The notes below the pieces were generated by a model. The model searched no databases. It saw only the letters and a list, made by a program, of their open reading frames with translations, and had not been told where the DNA came from. 64,000 nt of DNA from Calycina herbarum (Eukaryota; Ascomycota; Leotiomycetes; Helotiales; Pezizellaceae): the NCBI GenBank assembly GCA_001414485.1, contig LLEY01000128.1, forward strand, positions 113,163 to 177,162. The letters run 5' to 3'. This document shows, one piece after another, positions 22,464 to 33,831 of the stretch (its first letter is position 1; each line of letters starts with the position of its first letter). A program made the translations under genes and the position numbers.

Positions 22464-23969
22464 ACAGAAAGGTCTGGCTGTACTCAATAATATTGTATGA
22501 ATTCAGTGAAAATGATTTGGGTTATCAGCAGCATATCAAGTGTCCTTTTTGAGAGCATGTATGATTGCAATTGTTGTGAAGTACATTTAACCCGCCACCC
22601 TGTGTATTCCTGCCCTCTCTTGGCTCTTCAGACAATTATTACCACAATGGGAAAATCATATGATTTCACTGCAATTCTCAAACCAAGATCCCTTCTGAAA
22701 CTGTACTATTCTCCTGATAACAATTATCCATGTTGGGTGTGTGTATAGCTGAGTATTCAGAATCTGAAAGCAAAGATCTTCGCTCGGTTGCCTCTTTCAC
22801 TCACCGTCTGAAAGAATTTTACATGCTCCTTGGGCACAGTTTGTGCTCCCACACCTGGTAAGCATGCCAAATACGAAGTTCTGTACAATGGTTTGTAAGG
22901 CAAATGGCGGGTTGGTAAGGCCAATAGCGGCGAAGAGCTAGGCGCCCATTTGTGATTCAAAGTTCCATGTCACCGATTGAATTTATTGATCCGTGAGACT
23001 AAAACGGCAATTAAATTCTGTATGGGCACCCGCATAATATGCCTACTGCCTGGGCTATAAGGCCGTACACACAATACCTACATAGCAAGCAGCGGGAAAT
23101 TCTTGCATATGCGGCACGGAAGTCTGAAGGGAGTGCTCATTGCAGGGTCTTGGAATATCCGGGGAGTCGTGCTATCACAGTTGGTGTCGTCCAACGTTCT
23201 CCAATCACAAATGGAAGGCGTGGCCGTTGGAAGGCAATGTGTCGATTTCATTATCGCTTAAGTCCAGCTCTTCGTCAGACGTGGCAGTAGTGTGAAATAC
23301 AGTGTGGTTACGGTGATCAATGTATTCATTATTTGCACAAGTTATTATCACATTATTACACTGCCAGACATTAAACCATATATCGTGGTGTGTACGGAGA
23401 TACTTCTCGGTCGGGCAATAACTGAGAAGTATCGGTCAGGCATAACTTTAGTGTATTAAATGTTAGATACGGTAGAATTCATTTACACAAAACAATTAAA
23501 AGTATGACTGCTAGAAACTCCTTTAATAACGATTTATATTAATAGAAGTAGCTGTTGTCGAGTAATTCGTGTTTGGGAATTTGAATTGCTTCATAGGTGT
23601 GGCTGTACGGAATGTGGCTGAACAAGGATGAAAAGCGAGCGGTGGAATTTATTACTCTACTTTATTGTACACTACTGCCAACCGCTCATTTCGTTAGAGT
23701 TAAATCTGGTGTTGCCTGCCTTGCACTGGTGCCACTGATCAATCTATGCGTACGTTACTTATGAATTTAATAATAACAGTATATGGAGTCAACTAGCAGG
23801 CTATCAGGAACTAATCAGTGCGTAACTAGTCAAGGATGTTTTTTCTATGTTAAGCCAACAGTAGGGTAAATATTTTTGGAAATTACCTATTGAAATGTTT
23901 AGAACCTAATTGATTAATTATGAATATCGTATTTGTCCTCGTAAATGATTTCAAACAACCATATATAGT
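22464..23969. other. AT-rich intergenic region
   Basis: No gene is recognised. A perfect 10-base inverted repeat (GATACTTCTC at 23399-23408, GAGAAGTATC at 23424-23433) could fold as a hairpin. From about 23300 the tract is rich in TTA/ATT and looks like decayed non-coding DNA. It marks the right edge of the proposed cluster. Confidence 0.45.
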
Positions 23970-24960
23970 TCACAATTCTGCAAACGCAAACAGCCCAACC
24001 ATTATCGTACTTAACAACCCCCAAATCAATTTTCTCTCAAGCATCGGGGCCCCTGCGGCCTGCAACACAGATGAAGTGGTTGCTGGTTTCCCCGTGCTCG
24101 CTGCCGCCGCTGGTTTTCCAGTAGTGACTGTTGACCCTGATCCCGCACCACCAACAATACTTGCAGCACCAGAGCTGCCAGGAGAAACCCCAGGTGAAGC
24201 AGAAGTTCCAGGGGAAGTAGCACCCGGGGTCGTCTTTACCAACGAGTTCGTAACTGGACAAGTTGTTGTATACAGGGCACTCGTTGAGGCTACTACATGG
24301 CCGATAGAACAGCCATTAGGCGGCACGGGGCAAGATGTGATGGTGCTGGTAATAGTCGTGAAAGCCGTGAATGTAGTCAACGTGGGTGTGAATGACGTGT
24401 TTCCATACGAGCTCTGAGAGGAATTCAACGGCGAGATTGGCGGCAAGGACGCGGTAGGATAGGGCGGGCTTTCAGTACTCGGCCACCCTGTATAAGTTCC
24501 AGTGGTCGGTGGTTTTGTGCCATTATACCTCTGAGCCGCAGCGGTACAATTATCACGATATTCGAGATCGATTTCTGCATTCTTGCGTTAGCAAGCGCTG
24601 GTGAAATTAAAGATATGTTGAATGATACATACGCGAAGAAACAGGGCCACAGGTGGGCCAAACTCCACAGCTCCTCCCGACTATGACAGAGTAAAAAACA
24701 TAGTGGTCGTTGTCACACAGGCAAGACCAGTCTGCAGCTGTTAAGATACTCCAGTCACCCTCGTAAAACGCAGGATTGGTAATGCATCTTGCGCTTCTGA
24801 TTCCACTGAGGGTACAATAATCGCGACATTGGTTATATGTAGCGGGGGCAGTTGGTGGACCTTTGATGACTATGTCATCTATGCCTTGGGTTCTTGCGTA
24901 TGGGACGTTGATGAGTGCAAGAGCTAGAAAGATATTTTTCAATTGATACAAGAACGCCAT
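23970..24960 (-). CDS. Secreted cysteine-rich GPI-anchored protein (CFEM-like, tentative)
   Basis: Exons 24960-24633 and 24574-23970, joined across a 58-base phase-1 intron (GTATGT donor, TGCAG acceptor), give 310 residues. A signal peptide covers about 1-24. The next 85 residues hold spaced cysteines (QCRDYCTLSG, ARC, WSCLCDN, SCGVWPTC, RDNC), about eight or nine in all, resembling a CFEM-type domain though not a perfect match. A long Ser/Thr/Pro/Gly-rich stalk with TSTIT-type runs follows. A hydrophobic C-terminus (LIWGLLSTIMVGLFAFAEL) after a small-residue region suggests GPI anchoring. It is probably a cell wall surface protein. Function could be haem/iron uptake if truly CFEM, otherwise wall structure. 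Confidence 0.7.
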
Positions 24961-26077
24961 GGTGATGGATATCTCGGAAAAACAGATGTAAAAAACTTAA
25001 TGCGAGGTTGCAAATAAATGGGCCACATCTATATATGCGAGGCACACAAATGTGGTGTGACACCCGCGTGGAGGAATAAGGTAATAGGAACCAAGTCTCT
25101 AGGAGTTGTGGTTAATGAGCTATCATCATACAAATGGGATGTTTCCACTCCAGTGGTGCCTATTCCTTCAATACGAAGATGTGGCGCTCCGCATGATATT
25201 GATATTGGAGGGTTGACAAGCCACATAATTACAGAAAACCAATGATAAGATCTTGCCAAGCGCTAAAGTAACAATCTATTGCGGTAAAGTGACACAAGAT
25301 AATATAACACGAGAAATAATTGAGAGAGCTTAGAAGTAAAGAATCATACGAGGCAGAAATCATGAATAAAAAGCGGCAGAGGGTAACCTCAAGAAAAAAT
25401 ACAAGCGCAAGTGGTAGAGAAGAAAAAAAATCATGGTCAATGGAGTCAAATAAAATATCCCGTTCTCCAAAAAGGATTCGCCGCAGAAGCTGTGTGTGCT
25501 TAGGTTGGTAGTTGAGTGCGATGAACAAGAAAAAGACCAACGAGCTTTGCCTCGGGATGAAAACTGGAACGGAAGTACCTCTGGTTTTAATGTTGAGCGA
25601 GGGATGGCGCGAGGTGTAAGTTGCAGATGATTCAGTCCGTTCTCCAGTCCTCAGGCGGGGGGCCGCGTCGAGTTGCAAGTCAAGAGAAGGAAAGAGCGAC
25701 CTTGAGTTCTATCTCTCAAGGGAGGGAATGAAGCACCGTTGCGACCGACGCGCTACTGGCACGTCTATTCGAAAGACTCTTCCTTCCTTACTTCGAATCG
25801 ATAGCAGACAGAATTCCGCATTTGAATTCAGAAAATGGTGTTCAAGAAGACCAGCATTTTACGGAGCACTCTCCGAGGATTTCTTCCAATATCAGCGGAA
25901 GAGCGGGGAAGCTCGAGGCAAGTCACGTTTATGTTCCTGACACGTGAAATACCTCATGAACCCGTTTTGTGAACTGGTGGAGAAGAAAGAGATGGCCCTT
26001 GAAGTCAATCAACCTCTATAACGTAAAAGAGTCGGTGAGAGGGAACTTATCTTTTGAAACTCAAAATGCTGACTAAA

Positions 26078-26096
26078 GGCCGGTTACATTCCGGCC
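26078..26096. promoter_or_regulatory. GGCCGG-N7-CCGGCC palindrome
   Basis: Perfect six-base arms GGCCGG and CCGGCC are separated by TTACATT. An inverted CGG…CCG pair is the usual target layout of fungal Zn2Cys6 regulators. It lies about 575 bases upstream of the IDO start codon. A second, similar site lies at 26520-26539. Confidence 0.4.
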
Positions 26097-26519
26097 AACA
26101 AGCCAATCAAATTCAAGCGACTGAATCGGGGGTAAATGCTTGGCTGTCGCTGAATATCATCAGGCTCTCTTGATTCCCAAACACCAACACCAAAAGTTTG
26201 CTTGATGGAGATGATTGTTTTAAGTATATTTTACTCCGAAATATTTAGTTTGTTCCTTTCAATGTTTCCTCCTATGTCTAGCCCCTGAAGTCGTTTCCTC
26301 AAGTTACTTTGAAGTATTTTTGTTATTTGGTCTTTGTTTCCCTCGTTTGTACTCAACAAGCTCAAGACTTCACGATGTGTCAACATACTTCGTGTGCTCA
26401 AGCACGTTCTCAAACCATCTTCCCAAGTAACGAGAACACTCCGCCATTCACATGTTTGCCTTATCAATGGAAACCTTCAAAAGAGCAGGTGGATCGTGTG
26501 AGGCCGGAATCAAACTCAT

Positions 26520-26539
26520 GGCCGGATTTTATTCCGGCC
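26520..26539. promoter_or_regulatory. GGCCGG-N8-CCGGCC palindrome
   Basis: The arms are the same as at 26078, with an 8-base spacer. A half-site GGCCGGAAT lies at 26502-26510. The position, about 130 bases upstream of the IDO ATG, is right for a promoter-proximal operator. Function is inferred. Confidence 0.4.
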
Positions 26540-26671
26540 ACTTTGAAATGGCGATCAAAGCAGAAAATTCTCCCACAAACCTCAAAATTCTTTGTCTTCT
26601 TTTCATCACAGAACCCTTCATCTTCACCACCACAACTCCTTCTATCAAAATATCTTTTCCAGCTTTTCAAA

Positions 26672-28175
26672 ATGGGTTCTATGGCACCTTCATCCTCTTT
26701 TGAGGTCCTTCGGGATACCAGACCAGAGGATACTACTATCCCAGCTTTTATGGTCTCAACTACACGTGGCTTTCTTCCCCGGCAAGAACCTATCATCAAA
26801 CTCCCTGCTGAATTCGATATCTTGGAGTCTATCCTCTTTCGGATGCCAATCAAGTGTCTCGATGGTACACCTGGTCTACTCGCTACCGCAACACTTGGCG
26901 AGACTGTCCTCACAGAACTCCCTAATCTTACCTCGGCCATCAACAAATATCAAGACAACCTTCCTCTCCAGAATGCGCTTTATCGAGACTATTCTTTCTT
27001 GGCTTCAGCTTATCTGCTTGAGCCATGTCATGAACGGTTCATGAAAGGAGAAGCATATGGCCTCGGTCGTCAAACACTTCCATCAATGATCTCATTACCC
27101 ATCTCAAGATGTGCTGAACTGTAAGTCTTCTCTTCATTGCGTTATCTCTTCAGACAACTTACGTTACATCAGAGCTGGCTTCAAACCATTCATGGAGTAT
27201 GCAGGGTCATATGCACTCTTCAACTACCGACTAGAGGACCCCAAAAAGGGCCTGGACTACGACAACCTTCGTTTAATTCGTGCTTTCGAACACGGACTTG
27301 ACCCAAAGTCATCCGAGGCAGGGTTTGTGCTCGTCCATGTTGATATGGTTCAAAATTCCGGACCTCTGGTCGATGGTGTCGTCTCAGCATTGGACGCTTG
27401 CTCCAACAACGATCGCGAATTATTCAACGAGGGCATGCAAAAAGTCATCTCAAGCATGACTAAAGTCAACAAAGTCATGGAAACAATGTGGGGAAAGAGT
27501 AAGCCAGGAGATTACACTTCCTTCCGAACTTTCATTTTTGGAATCACGAGTCAATCCATGTTCCCGCATGGTGTCGTGTACGAAGGTGTTTCGGAGGAGC
27601 CACTTTCCTTTCGTGGCGAGTCTGGTGCCAATGACAGCATGGTAAGTTCCCTCCCAACATTCTCACTTCAAGAAATATTTACCAACACCTCACAGATCCC
27701 ACTCTGCGACAACCTCCTCCAAATAACCATGCCCGACACCCCCCTAACCAGCATCCTCCAAGACTTCCGCTCCTACCGCCCTGGAAACCACCGCGAATTC
27801 CTCGAATACGTAAAAACCCGCTCCCTCTTCGTCTCCCTAAAATCCTACGCCCTTCAAGACCCCTCCTCCACCGCCCTCTATCTCCTCGCAATGAATCAAG
27901 TTCGAGACTTCAGATGGCGTCATTGGTGTTTCACACGCGAATATATTCTGAAGAAAACTAGTCATCCTGTTGCCACGGGTGGAAGTCCAATTGTTACTTG
28001 GTTGCCGAACCAGCTGCAGGCTGTGATGGAGGGGATGGTTGAGGTTTGGGAGGGGAGTGGGAAGAAATTGGGCAGGGAGGTTGAGGATGTTATGGATGCC
28101 ACGCTTTTGCAGAGGGAGACTTTGAGGAAGGAGGTGGAGAAGTATTGTAAAGAGAGGAATGTTGAGGTTAAGTAG
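26672..28175 (+). CDS. Indoleamine 2,3-dioxygenase (tryptophan to N-formylkynurenine)
   Basis: Exons 26672-27120, 27173-27641 and 27696-28175 give 465 residues; introns of 52 and 54 bases are phase 2 and phase 0 (GTAAGT donors, CAG acceptors). The protein matches heme-dependent IDO. It has an N-terminal helical domain with LPAEFDILESIL, a conserved FIFG stretch, the loop YRPGNHREFLEYV (equivalent to the MPxxHRxFL motif), and FRWRHWCFTREYI, whose His is the likely proximal heme ligand. It catalyses the first step of the kynurenine/NAD route (Bna2 in yeast) in the cytosol. Fungi often hold several IDO paralogues; which one this is cannot be told. Start ATG 26672 (MGSMAPSSSFEV) is preceded by a pyrimidine-rich leader; the open frame upstream to 26309 is not protein-like. 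Confidence 0.9.
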
Positions 28176-28389
28176 GGGGTGTAGGTACTGAATTCGGTTT
28201 TGGCTGTTTAGATTTCTGAATTGGTTTTCAATCACCAAGCATTTTCCGCAAAATAACAGCGGGGCTGTCTATTAAGTCAAATTCGTTAGTAGAGAAAGAG
28301 TGACTCCCGTTTTATGTTTAGGTCAGTAAAGTTGCTCAATCTTTCGAGGGGGTAAAATGAAAATTCCAAAAAAAAAAAAAAAGTAAAAA
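28176..28389. other. IDO 3' flank
   Basis: 3' UTR and spacer. It ends in a 15-base A run (28368-28382), which on the minus strand is a T run directly after the 5S-derived element that follows. Confidence 0.4.
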
Positions 28390-28520
28390 CATACAACAGC
28401 AGGTATTCGCTGGTGGTCACCTACTTACCTACTAATCTGCCGATCTGAGGCTTGTATATAGTAGAGCGGACAGGATGCCTAATTCCCGTCCGCTCTACCA
28501 TACACAAGCCTCAGATCGAC
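28390..28520 (-). pseudogene. 5S rRNA pseudogene with inverted partial copy (foldback)
   Basis: Positions 28390-28485 read on the minus strand match the 3' three quarters of the intact 5S gene at 34898-35015 (ATTAGTAG, GTGACCACCAGCGAATACC, CTGCTGTTGTATG). Several substitutions occur and the start of the molecule is missing. In its place, 28486-28520 is an inverted copy of the central part (CCGTCCGCTCT … AAGCCTCAGATC). The two arms (about 28440-28474 and 28486-28520) can therefore fold on each other. A T run follows the 3' end. Not a functional rRNA. Confidence 0.75.
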
Positions 28521-28681
28521 AAGCGGCACAGGTTCTCAAATCCAGGATCATATATGCAAGGGAACCAGAAAATACTTTTTTGTTTTTGTAGCCGTAGGCA
28601 ACAATGTTACATAGCCGATGGCGCTCTTGTACTGCTGAAAACCTAGAATCGCGATTTAACAAATTAGTTAATCGTTCGGTT

Positions 28682-28703
28682 CCCTAAGGCACGTGCCTTA
28701 GGG
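28682..28703. repeat. Perfect 22-bp palindrome
   Basis: CCCTAAGGCACGTGCCTTAGGG is self-complementary over 22 bases, centred on CACGTG. It lies just upstream of a degenerate pogo-like transposase and may be a transposon end or a fused pair of ends. Confidence 0.6.
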
Positions 28704-28870
28704 GTGAGGGAGTGTAATACGATAAAACCAGCAATACGACCACTTTTACCCCAAAAACCACCCCTTCCTACTAAAATTCAATTATCTCACCACCTATAAT
28801 ATACCAGCATCTTACGAAGTTAATATAGAGTGCTATCCAGTTTCTTTACCTTAATCCTTGTACTAAAATT

Positions 28871-29064
28871 ACTAAAGTAGCTAAAGATTTTAACGTACTA
28901 TATCAACGACTTTGTAAATAACTTAAAAGACAACTAGCCTCTTAGACAAGCGGCAGACATAATAAAAAGCTTATAACACCTGAAGATAAAGCTCTTAGAG
29001 AGTACCTCTTTCTATTATATAGTACTGGTAAATCTGTGAACCTTGATACTCTTATCCTGCTCTT
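28871..29064 (+). pseudogene. Degenerate pogo/Fot1-type transposase N-terminal fragment
   Basis: One frame reads TKVAKDFNVLYQRLCK, then a stop, then a short basic stretch, another stop, and KKLITPEDKALREYL. This pattern matches the N-terminal helix-turn-helix of fungal pogo/Fot1 DDE transposases (AAxxFxVPYxTLxxRL … LTPxEExxLxxWI). At least two in-frame stops (TAA, TAG) and AT-rich drift show it is dead, consistent with RIP. The catalytic part is not recognisable downstream. Confidence 0.55.
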
Positions 29065-29903
29065 GTCACTACCGATGGCAGAACACCTCTAGGGGGGGGG
29101 TGATTGGGGTCCAATTCCCGAATCAGGGTGACGATTCAGGCAGGTCATCCAAAAGGAGCCAAATAGACTATCTTCGATCGTATTTTTCTTATCACCGCTG
29201 AATTAGACTTCTATGGCCTACTATGTACATAAAAGCAACAAGACGGAAGAATCTAGAATATGTCTCCCTCTAATCAGGTTATTACGAGCTGTACCTTGCT
29301 AAAGGGGTGAATACACGCATACTATACAGCAATTAGTTAGCGGACCAAGAGCATGTGGGCAAGCTGGACGAAAGCGCGAGAGAAATCCAGGAGGCCGTAT
29401 CAAAAAGGGGTTGGGGGGAAGGTCCTCTAAAATGCCAACAGGGGCCACGACGGACAGCTGCTGCCGCCGTGGGTTTGGTTCGTCTATAGATACTAGTTCT
29501 TGTAACGCAGGGGGCTGCTGGGCCCGTCTCGTCGGGGTCCGGTCCTATATACAGTTTAGTCAGGTCAGGAACAAGGGAGCATACAGACTCGACAGATGCT
29601 ACAGGTCTTATATTGCCTCCTGCCTTATGTAAAGTGGCAACGCGATTTTGCCTACAGAAAGTGCAGAAGCGGGGAGGGTCCATGAAGAGTCGCGAGATCA
29701 TATGCAGATGAGAGCTAGTTCTAGCCAGGGTTCTATTGGACGGTTTATGGTACAGTCGGACTTCTCCTCGCCAAATAGTGATGCTGAAATAATAACCCTA
29801 AACATGTTTATCCCGAACTATGAGCAATCAGCGCCATACCCCAAATGGTTCCGAAAGTCGTCTTTGGCCTCCTAGCGTGGTCGAGAATGCAGATACAGAT
29901 ACA
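29065..29903. other. Transposon-derived or unassigned DNA
   Basis: GC-richer sequence without a credible gene; frames at 29333-29701 (minus) and 29411-29875 (plus) overlap each other and match no family. It may be the remnant body of the transposon at 28.7-29.1 kb. Confidence 0.35.
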
Positions 29904-32900
29904 TCAAGACTTGGAGGTTTCCGTGTCTTTATCCTTGTCATGAACAGGCGAAACGGTCGTCTCCTGTTCGTCAGAGGGCTTTTCGAGGCCGTCAATCTGC
30001 TTCCCATTTACGATCTCGGTAATATGGGATCCGATCTCGCTAGCCCCGTCGATCTTGTTAAGCTGCGTACCGAAGAGCACTGAATCGCGGAGGAGTCTGT
30101 ACAATTACGTCAATTAGAGACAAAGAAGTCTTGTATGGGGATCACTAACCGTGCTTTGCCTTGTAGCGTCTTCACGACTGCCTCATCGAACGCCTTACCC
30201 CATTGCTCCTTGTAGCTCTGGATTACTGGCCCAACGATCAATGTGACTGTGCTCTCCGGCAAAATTTTGCTCAGTACTTTATGAAGTTTTCTCGTCTCCT
30301 CCGTCAAAGTCTGCATATAAGGACTAGTCTCCCGAGCGTCTGTATCCCAGTCAATTTTTTTCATGGCGCTGACGTGTGCTGTCGTCCGCAAGCTCATTAT
30401 GTCTATCAGCTTATCATGTATGCTGAATTGGTGATCTTGATACATGCGTTTGACCCTGTCGAATTCAACAAGGGAGGGGGAGTTTATCGCGTGTCGGCGC
30501 ACAAATTCTCTCAGGTAGGGCATAAGCACGATGAAAAAGCTGAGAGCTTGCGACGCTAGAGCAAGATGTTTGGAGTTGATGGTTTTCAATCCGGCACTGT
30601 GACGGGCGCCGGCGCCCAGAATGAGTTGGCATGAGCGGGAGTTGAATAGTTTAAGGAAGTCGAGCAGGACATTACTGGCCTCTATGGTCATGCCAGGGAT
30701 AGTTACGATCAAGTTGGCAAATCGGTCAATGCCCCTTAGTGCAGCTACAGCCGATCCGACAAGTATGTAGGACTGCTCGTCAATTGTGGCATTTCGCACC
30801 TTGTTCTTGGTTGCACCGTTACCGTCCCTGCTGAAGTGAATAGGTTTGGATGACTCTTCTTCCAACTTTTCCCAGACCACTGACGTCTTCACCCAGTCTT
30901 GGTGATCTAAGGTCATGCCCTGTAGCAATCTCCCCAAGATGGTCTCCTCTTCAGGCCCAAAGTCCTTCGCTTCCCATTTGTCGGCATCCATAGTCGAAGC
31001 AAGCTGCTGCTTCGCCGAATCACCCAGGAGCGGTATGAATTCACTAATTTGATTATTGACGATGCCCTTGAGCGCCGCTCCAGAGCGTCCAGAGACTGCT
31101 TCACACTCATCGGCGAACAGGCGATTCAAGTGGAAGTACCTGAGGAAGCGTGCGAGAGGCAGCCTCACCGTCTGCTCCGATCGTACCTTTAATACTTTGG
31201 TGATCTGGGTCTGTGCGACGTCAACAGCCTGGCCCAGCAAGCTTGACATATCAAGTGCTTGTGTAAGCTCCACCTGCATTTGACTAGAGAGAATTGGCGA
31301 TTTTCCAGAACTCAAGGACTCGCCGATGTTCGAAAGAGTGCTCAAATTTAGACTTTGCATGTGAGATCTCGCCTCAGGTGATGTAAGTGATGGGCTGGCT
31401 GTACCGCTTGTGACATCAAGTAAAACTTTCACCTGAATACTTAGTCTCCGTAAAGCCTCGCCAACATCAGTATAGACGCTAAAGTAGAGATCTTCAGCTG
31501 CCTCAGGGTCCAGTACTCGCAGATTTCTGGCTAGAATGGCCGATTTGTCCTGTTGCGACGTTGTGCAACCGCCCGCTCTTGTAGACACTAAAACCTGCGC
31601 CTCGTTGTCGTCATCAGTGGAGCAAGGGAGGTGTTGTCGGATGAGCGCCTTCATTTCCTTCATTATTCCGTTACGGAAAGCGACTGTCGCTTGTTGAGCA
31701 TATCTGGATCGGTGCAGCCCCAGTAAGCATGCTTTGAGATTTTGTCGTACTTGATTACTTTCCTTCATGTAGGCAGGTAATTCGGAAGGCCGTCGGTGAC
31801 TGTCGCCCCGCCCTCGTTGAAATGCAGAACCCCATCGTTGCAAGGTATCTTGCGGCGTGACAGTCTTGATGTGTTGACGGAGATCAACCAGTAGAGTGTC
31901 CAAGAAGCGTGCCTCGAAGCCTTTCCCTATACGGAAGCGAAGCTGTTGCATTTCTTCCGCAAGAGCATCCAATGCTTTGAGTTCCCGGAGATCTACCAAG
32001 GTCGGTGGCATGAAGGTATTCAGCCAAGATAGGTTGTTGCTGCCGTCGAGAGGTAACGTTCCCGAAATGAACCTGTCTACCAGGTCAAGTCTGTCAAGAG
32101 CAAGTACGAAGTCACCTCGGTCTATGAGGCCCTCGCAATGTGTCACTCCTTGCATAATGCTGCGGAGCTGCTCAGTGGCATCGCGCAATTTGTGTAGGTT
32201 GTCTCTTCTGCACTTCATTTCGATTACCTTCAAGCCCCCCGAAGCCAATTTCCTATCAAGACTCCCTAGATCCGCTCGCAGGCTTTTTGTTCCCTTCACG
32301 CATTCGGCAGCTTCGGATTGGAGCTCTCGCAACGAGTCCAATGCAGCAAAGAAGGAATCGGAGGATGTGGATATGGCCGGTATCAAATGCACTTCCACAG
32401 TGTCTATGTACCATGATAATTTCTCTTGCAAGATGGCGTTTGTAGTCAATGTTTTTCTGGGTCTCTGGGCCGAGCCGTTCATGAAATCATTAGGTTCTCC
32501 AGCGGTGGAAGGAATTCCTGGCTTGCGAACGACCTCTGATCGCTCGCTTACCAGGTCGAATGTTCGTGGGTTTTCCAGCTGGAAGTTCTTATCAAAGTAC
32601 AAGGGCGGTATCGTTGAAAGGGGAGTGACCTCCAATTTACGCCTCGAGAGGCCGCCACTCGCTCGTCGACTCGGTGCAGGACTCTCGTTCGGGGTAAGGG
32701 TTGATGATGACGAGCTCTTTCGGCTGATTTGTTCTCGTCGTAGGCCACGTTCCAGCATTTCGGCGAAGTCATCGTCCTTTAATTGACCTTGCTCTGTGCG
32801 CGAACCACTCCCAGTTGCTCTTTCCGGCTCCGCCCTCTGAAACGGATCCCATAGTGCTCCAACTTGCACCAGATATGGTTCAAAGGCCGCAGCGTTCACG

Positions 32901-32992
32901 TGGGCGATGTTTGTGAGGGTTACTGGAGGAATGTCTTTTGCTGTTGGAGGCTTATGCGTTGCAGAGGATGGAGCTGAAGTATGCGGTAGCAT
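29904..32992 (-). CDS. vps54: VPS54, subunit of the GARP tethering complex
   Basis: Exons 32992-30150 and 30096-29904 (phase-2 intron, donor GTTAGT, acceptor ACAG) give 1011 residues. The protein matches fungal Vps54: KPPTAKDIPPVTLTNI near the N-terminus, a coiled-coil N-terminal domain (about 190-330) that binds the other GARP subunits, and a C-terminal domain with FLRYFHLNRLFADECEAVSG, GIVNNQISEFIPLLGD and MDADKWEAKDF. GARP tethers endosome-derived vesicles at the trans-Golgi. The second exon is Asp/Glu/Lys-rich and finishes DTETSKS. Most of the protein is intact, but the region upstream of Met 32992 looks damaged (separate entry), so this internal Met may be the working start. It is flanked on both sides by repeat debris. 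Confidence 0.9.
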
Positions 32993-33212
32993 ACCAGTCC
33001 TTACAATGGGCGGCTGGAGAAGTCAGATATAGCTGCTCGCATCATACGTCAAACACTATCGCAAGTATGCAGGATGCAGAGGACCATGAAATCCCAAACT
33101 CACCATTCTGTCCACTCTCAGCCACTGACGACATTCTACTCTCTGACATAGAGTCCAGAGTGCCTCCTATGGAATTGGTCGAGCTTGCTATTGCGTCTCG
33201 CCATGATGGTTA
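32993..33212 (-). pseudogene. Probable damaged N-terminal region of VPS54
   Basis: Seven codons directly upstream of Met 32992 read PPIVRTG, still in frame, before a TGA at 33025-33023. Further up, another frame reads SSTNSIGGTLDS … AESGQN and ends at a good GTGAGT donor (exon end 33104). From memory, fungal Vps54 proteins carry an SIGGTLD-like motif, then SGQNAIS, then PPIVRTG in one frame. Here a 71-base intron ending at 33033 would restore A-I-S, but the frame is then off by one before PPIVRTG. A TAA at 33212-33210 also precedes SIGG with no ATG between. This suggests a frameshift plus loss of the original start. An undetected intron or sequence error remains possible. Confidence 0.45.
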
Positions 33213-33493
33213 CCGGCTGGCGAGCCCTGGAGCGGGTGGCCAGTCTTGCTGGGGAAAAAAGAAGGCCGATGTGGAGCGAAGAGGAGTTGTCGAAGTCGCA
33301 AGGGAGTCGAAACTATCGTTGGATTTTGGCTTTTCGCCGAGATGGTAAGGGGGAGGGCATCGTCTTGCCTGCGATTGAATAGCGTCCGGACGCTAGTGCT
33401 CCGTGCGCGAATCCTTGTACCCCCACGTGATACAGCCTCCTTTCGACACCTCTAGGGCCTCGTTGTAGAGTTTGTGTGACGAAGTAACCAAAA

Positions 33494-33760
33494 CTCCAAG
33501 CGCTGAAGGACATCCCCGAGCTGCTTTTACTTCAGGGAGTAGTACGCTACAAATCCGAAAACCTGAAATAAATAGGAAGCGCTACAGCTTCAGGGGTCTT
33601 GAGGCTGCTACCACACAGCTCCAGCGCTCCAAGCGCTGACCGATGCCCCTAGATGATTTTCCTTCAGGGAGTAGTACGCTACAAATCTAAGAATCTAAAA
33701 ACACACAAGAGGCGCTGCAGCTTCGAGGACTTTCGGGCTGCCACCACACTGCTCCAGCGT
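33494..33760. repeat. Tandem repeat, two units of about 133 bp
   Basis: Unit 1 (33494-33626) and unit 2 (33627 to about 33760) both start CTCCAAGCGCTGA. They share TTCAGGGAGTAGTACGCTAC, then a variable A-rich stretch, GCGCTACAGCTTC/GCGCTGCAGCTTC, and GGCTGC(T/C)ACCACAC(A/T)GCTCCAGCG. Substitutions between them are mostly transitions. No coding frame. Confidence 0.7.
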
Positions 33761-33800
33761 TCTAACCGCCAAAGCTGCCTTTCCAGTACCTACCTAGCCT

Positions 33801-33831
33801 GAAAACCAGAAAACCAGAAAACCAGAAAACC
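33801..33831. repeat. GAAAACCA microsatellite (about 4 copies)
   Basis: The octamer GAAAACCA is repeated three times plus a seven-base partial copy without interruption. Confidence 0.8.

Larger units (their letters stand above)
24961..26671. other. Intergenic upstream of IDO
   Basis: No gene is supported; frames such as 25229-25678 and 26309-26600 overlap antisense frames and resemble nothing. Two GGCCGG…CCGGCC palindromes and a half-site precede the IDO start (listed separately). Confidence 0.5.

Noticed and set aside
29333..29701. 122-residue minus-strand frame near the transposon remnant
   Set aside because: Overlaps opposing frames, Cys/Ser/Pro-rich with no family match; probably chance in GC-richer debris.
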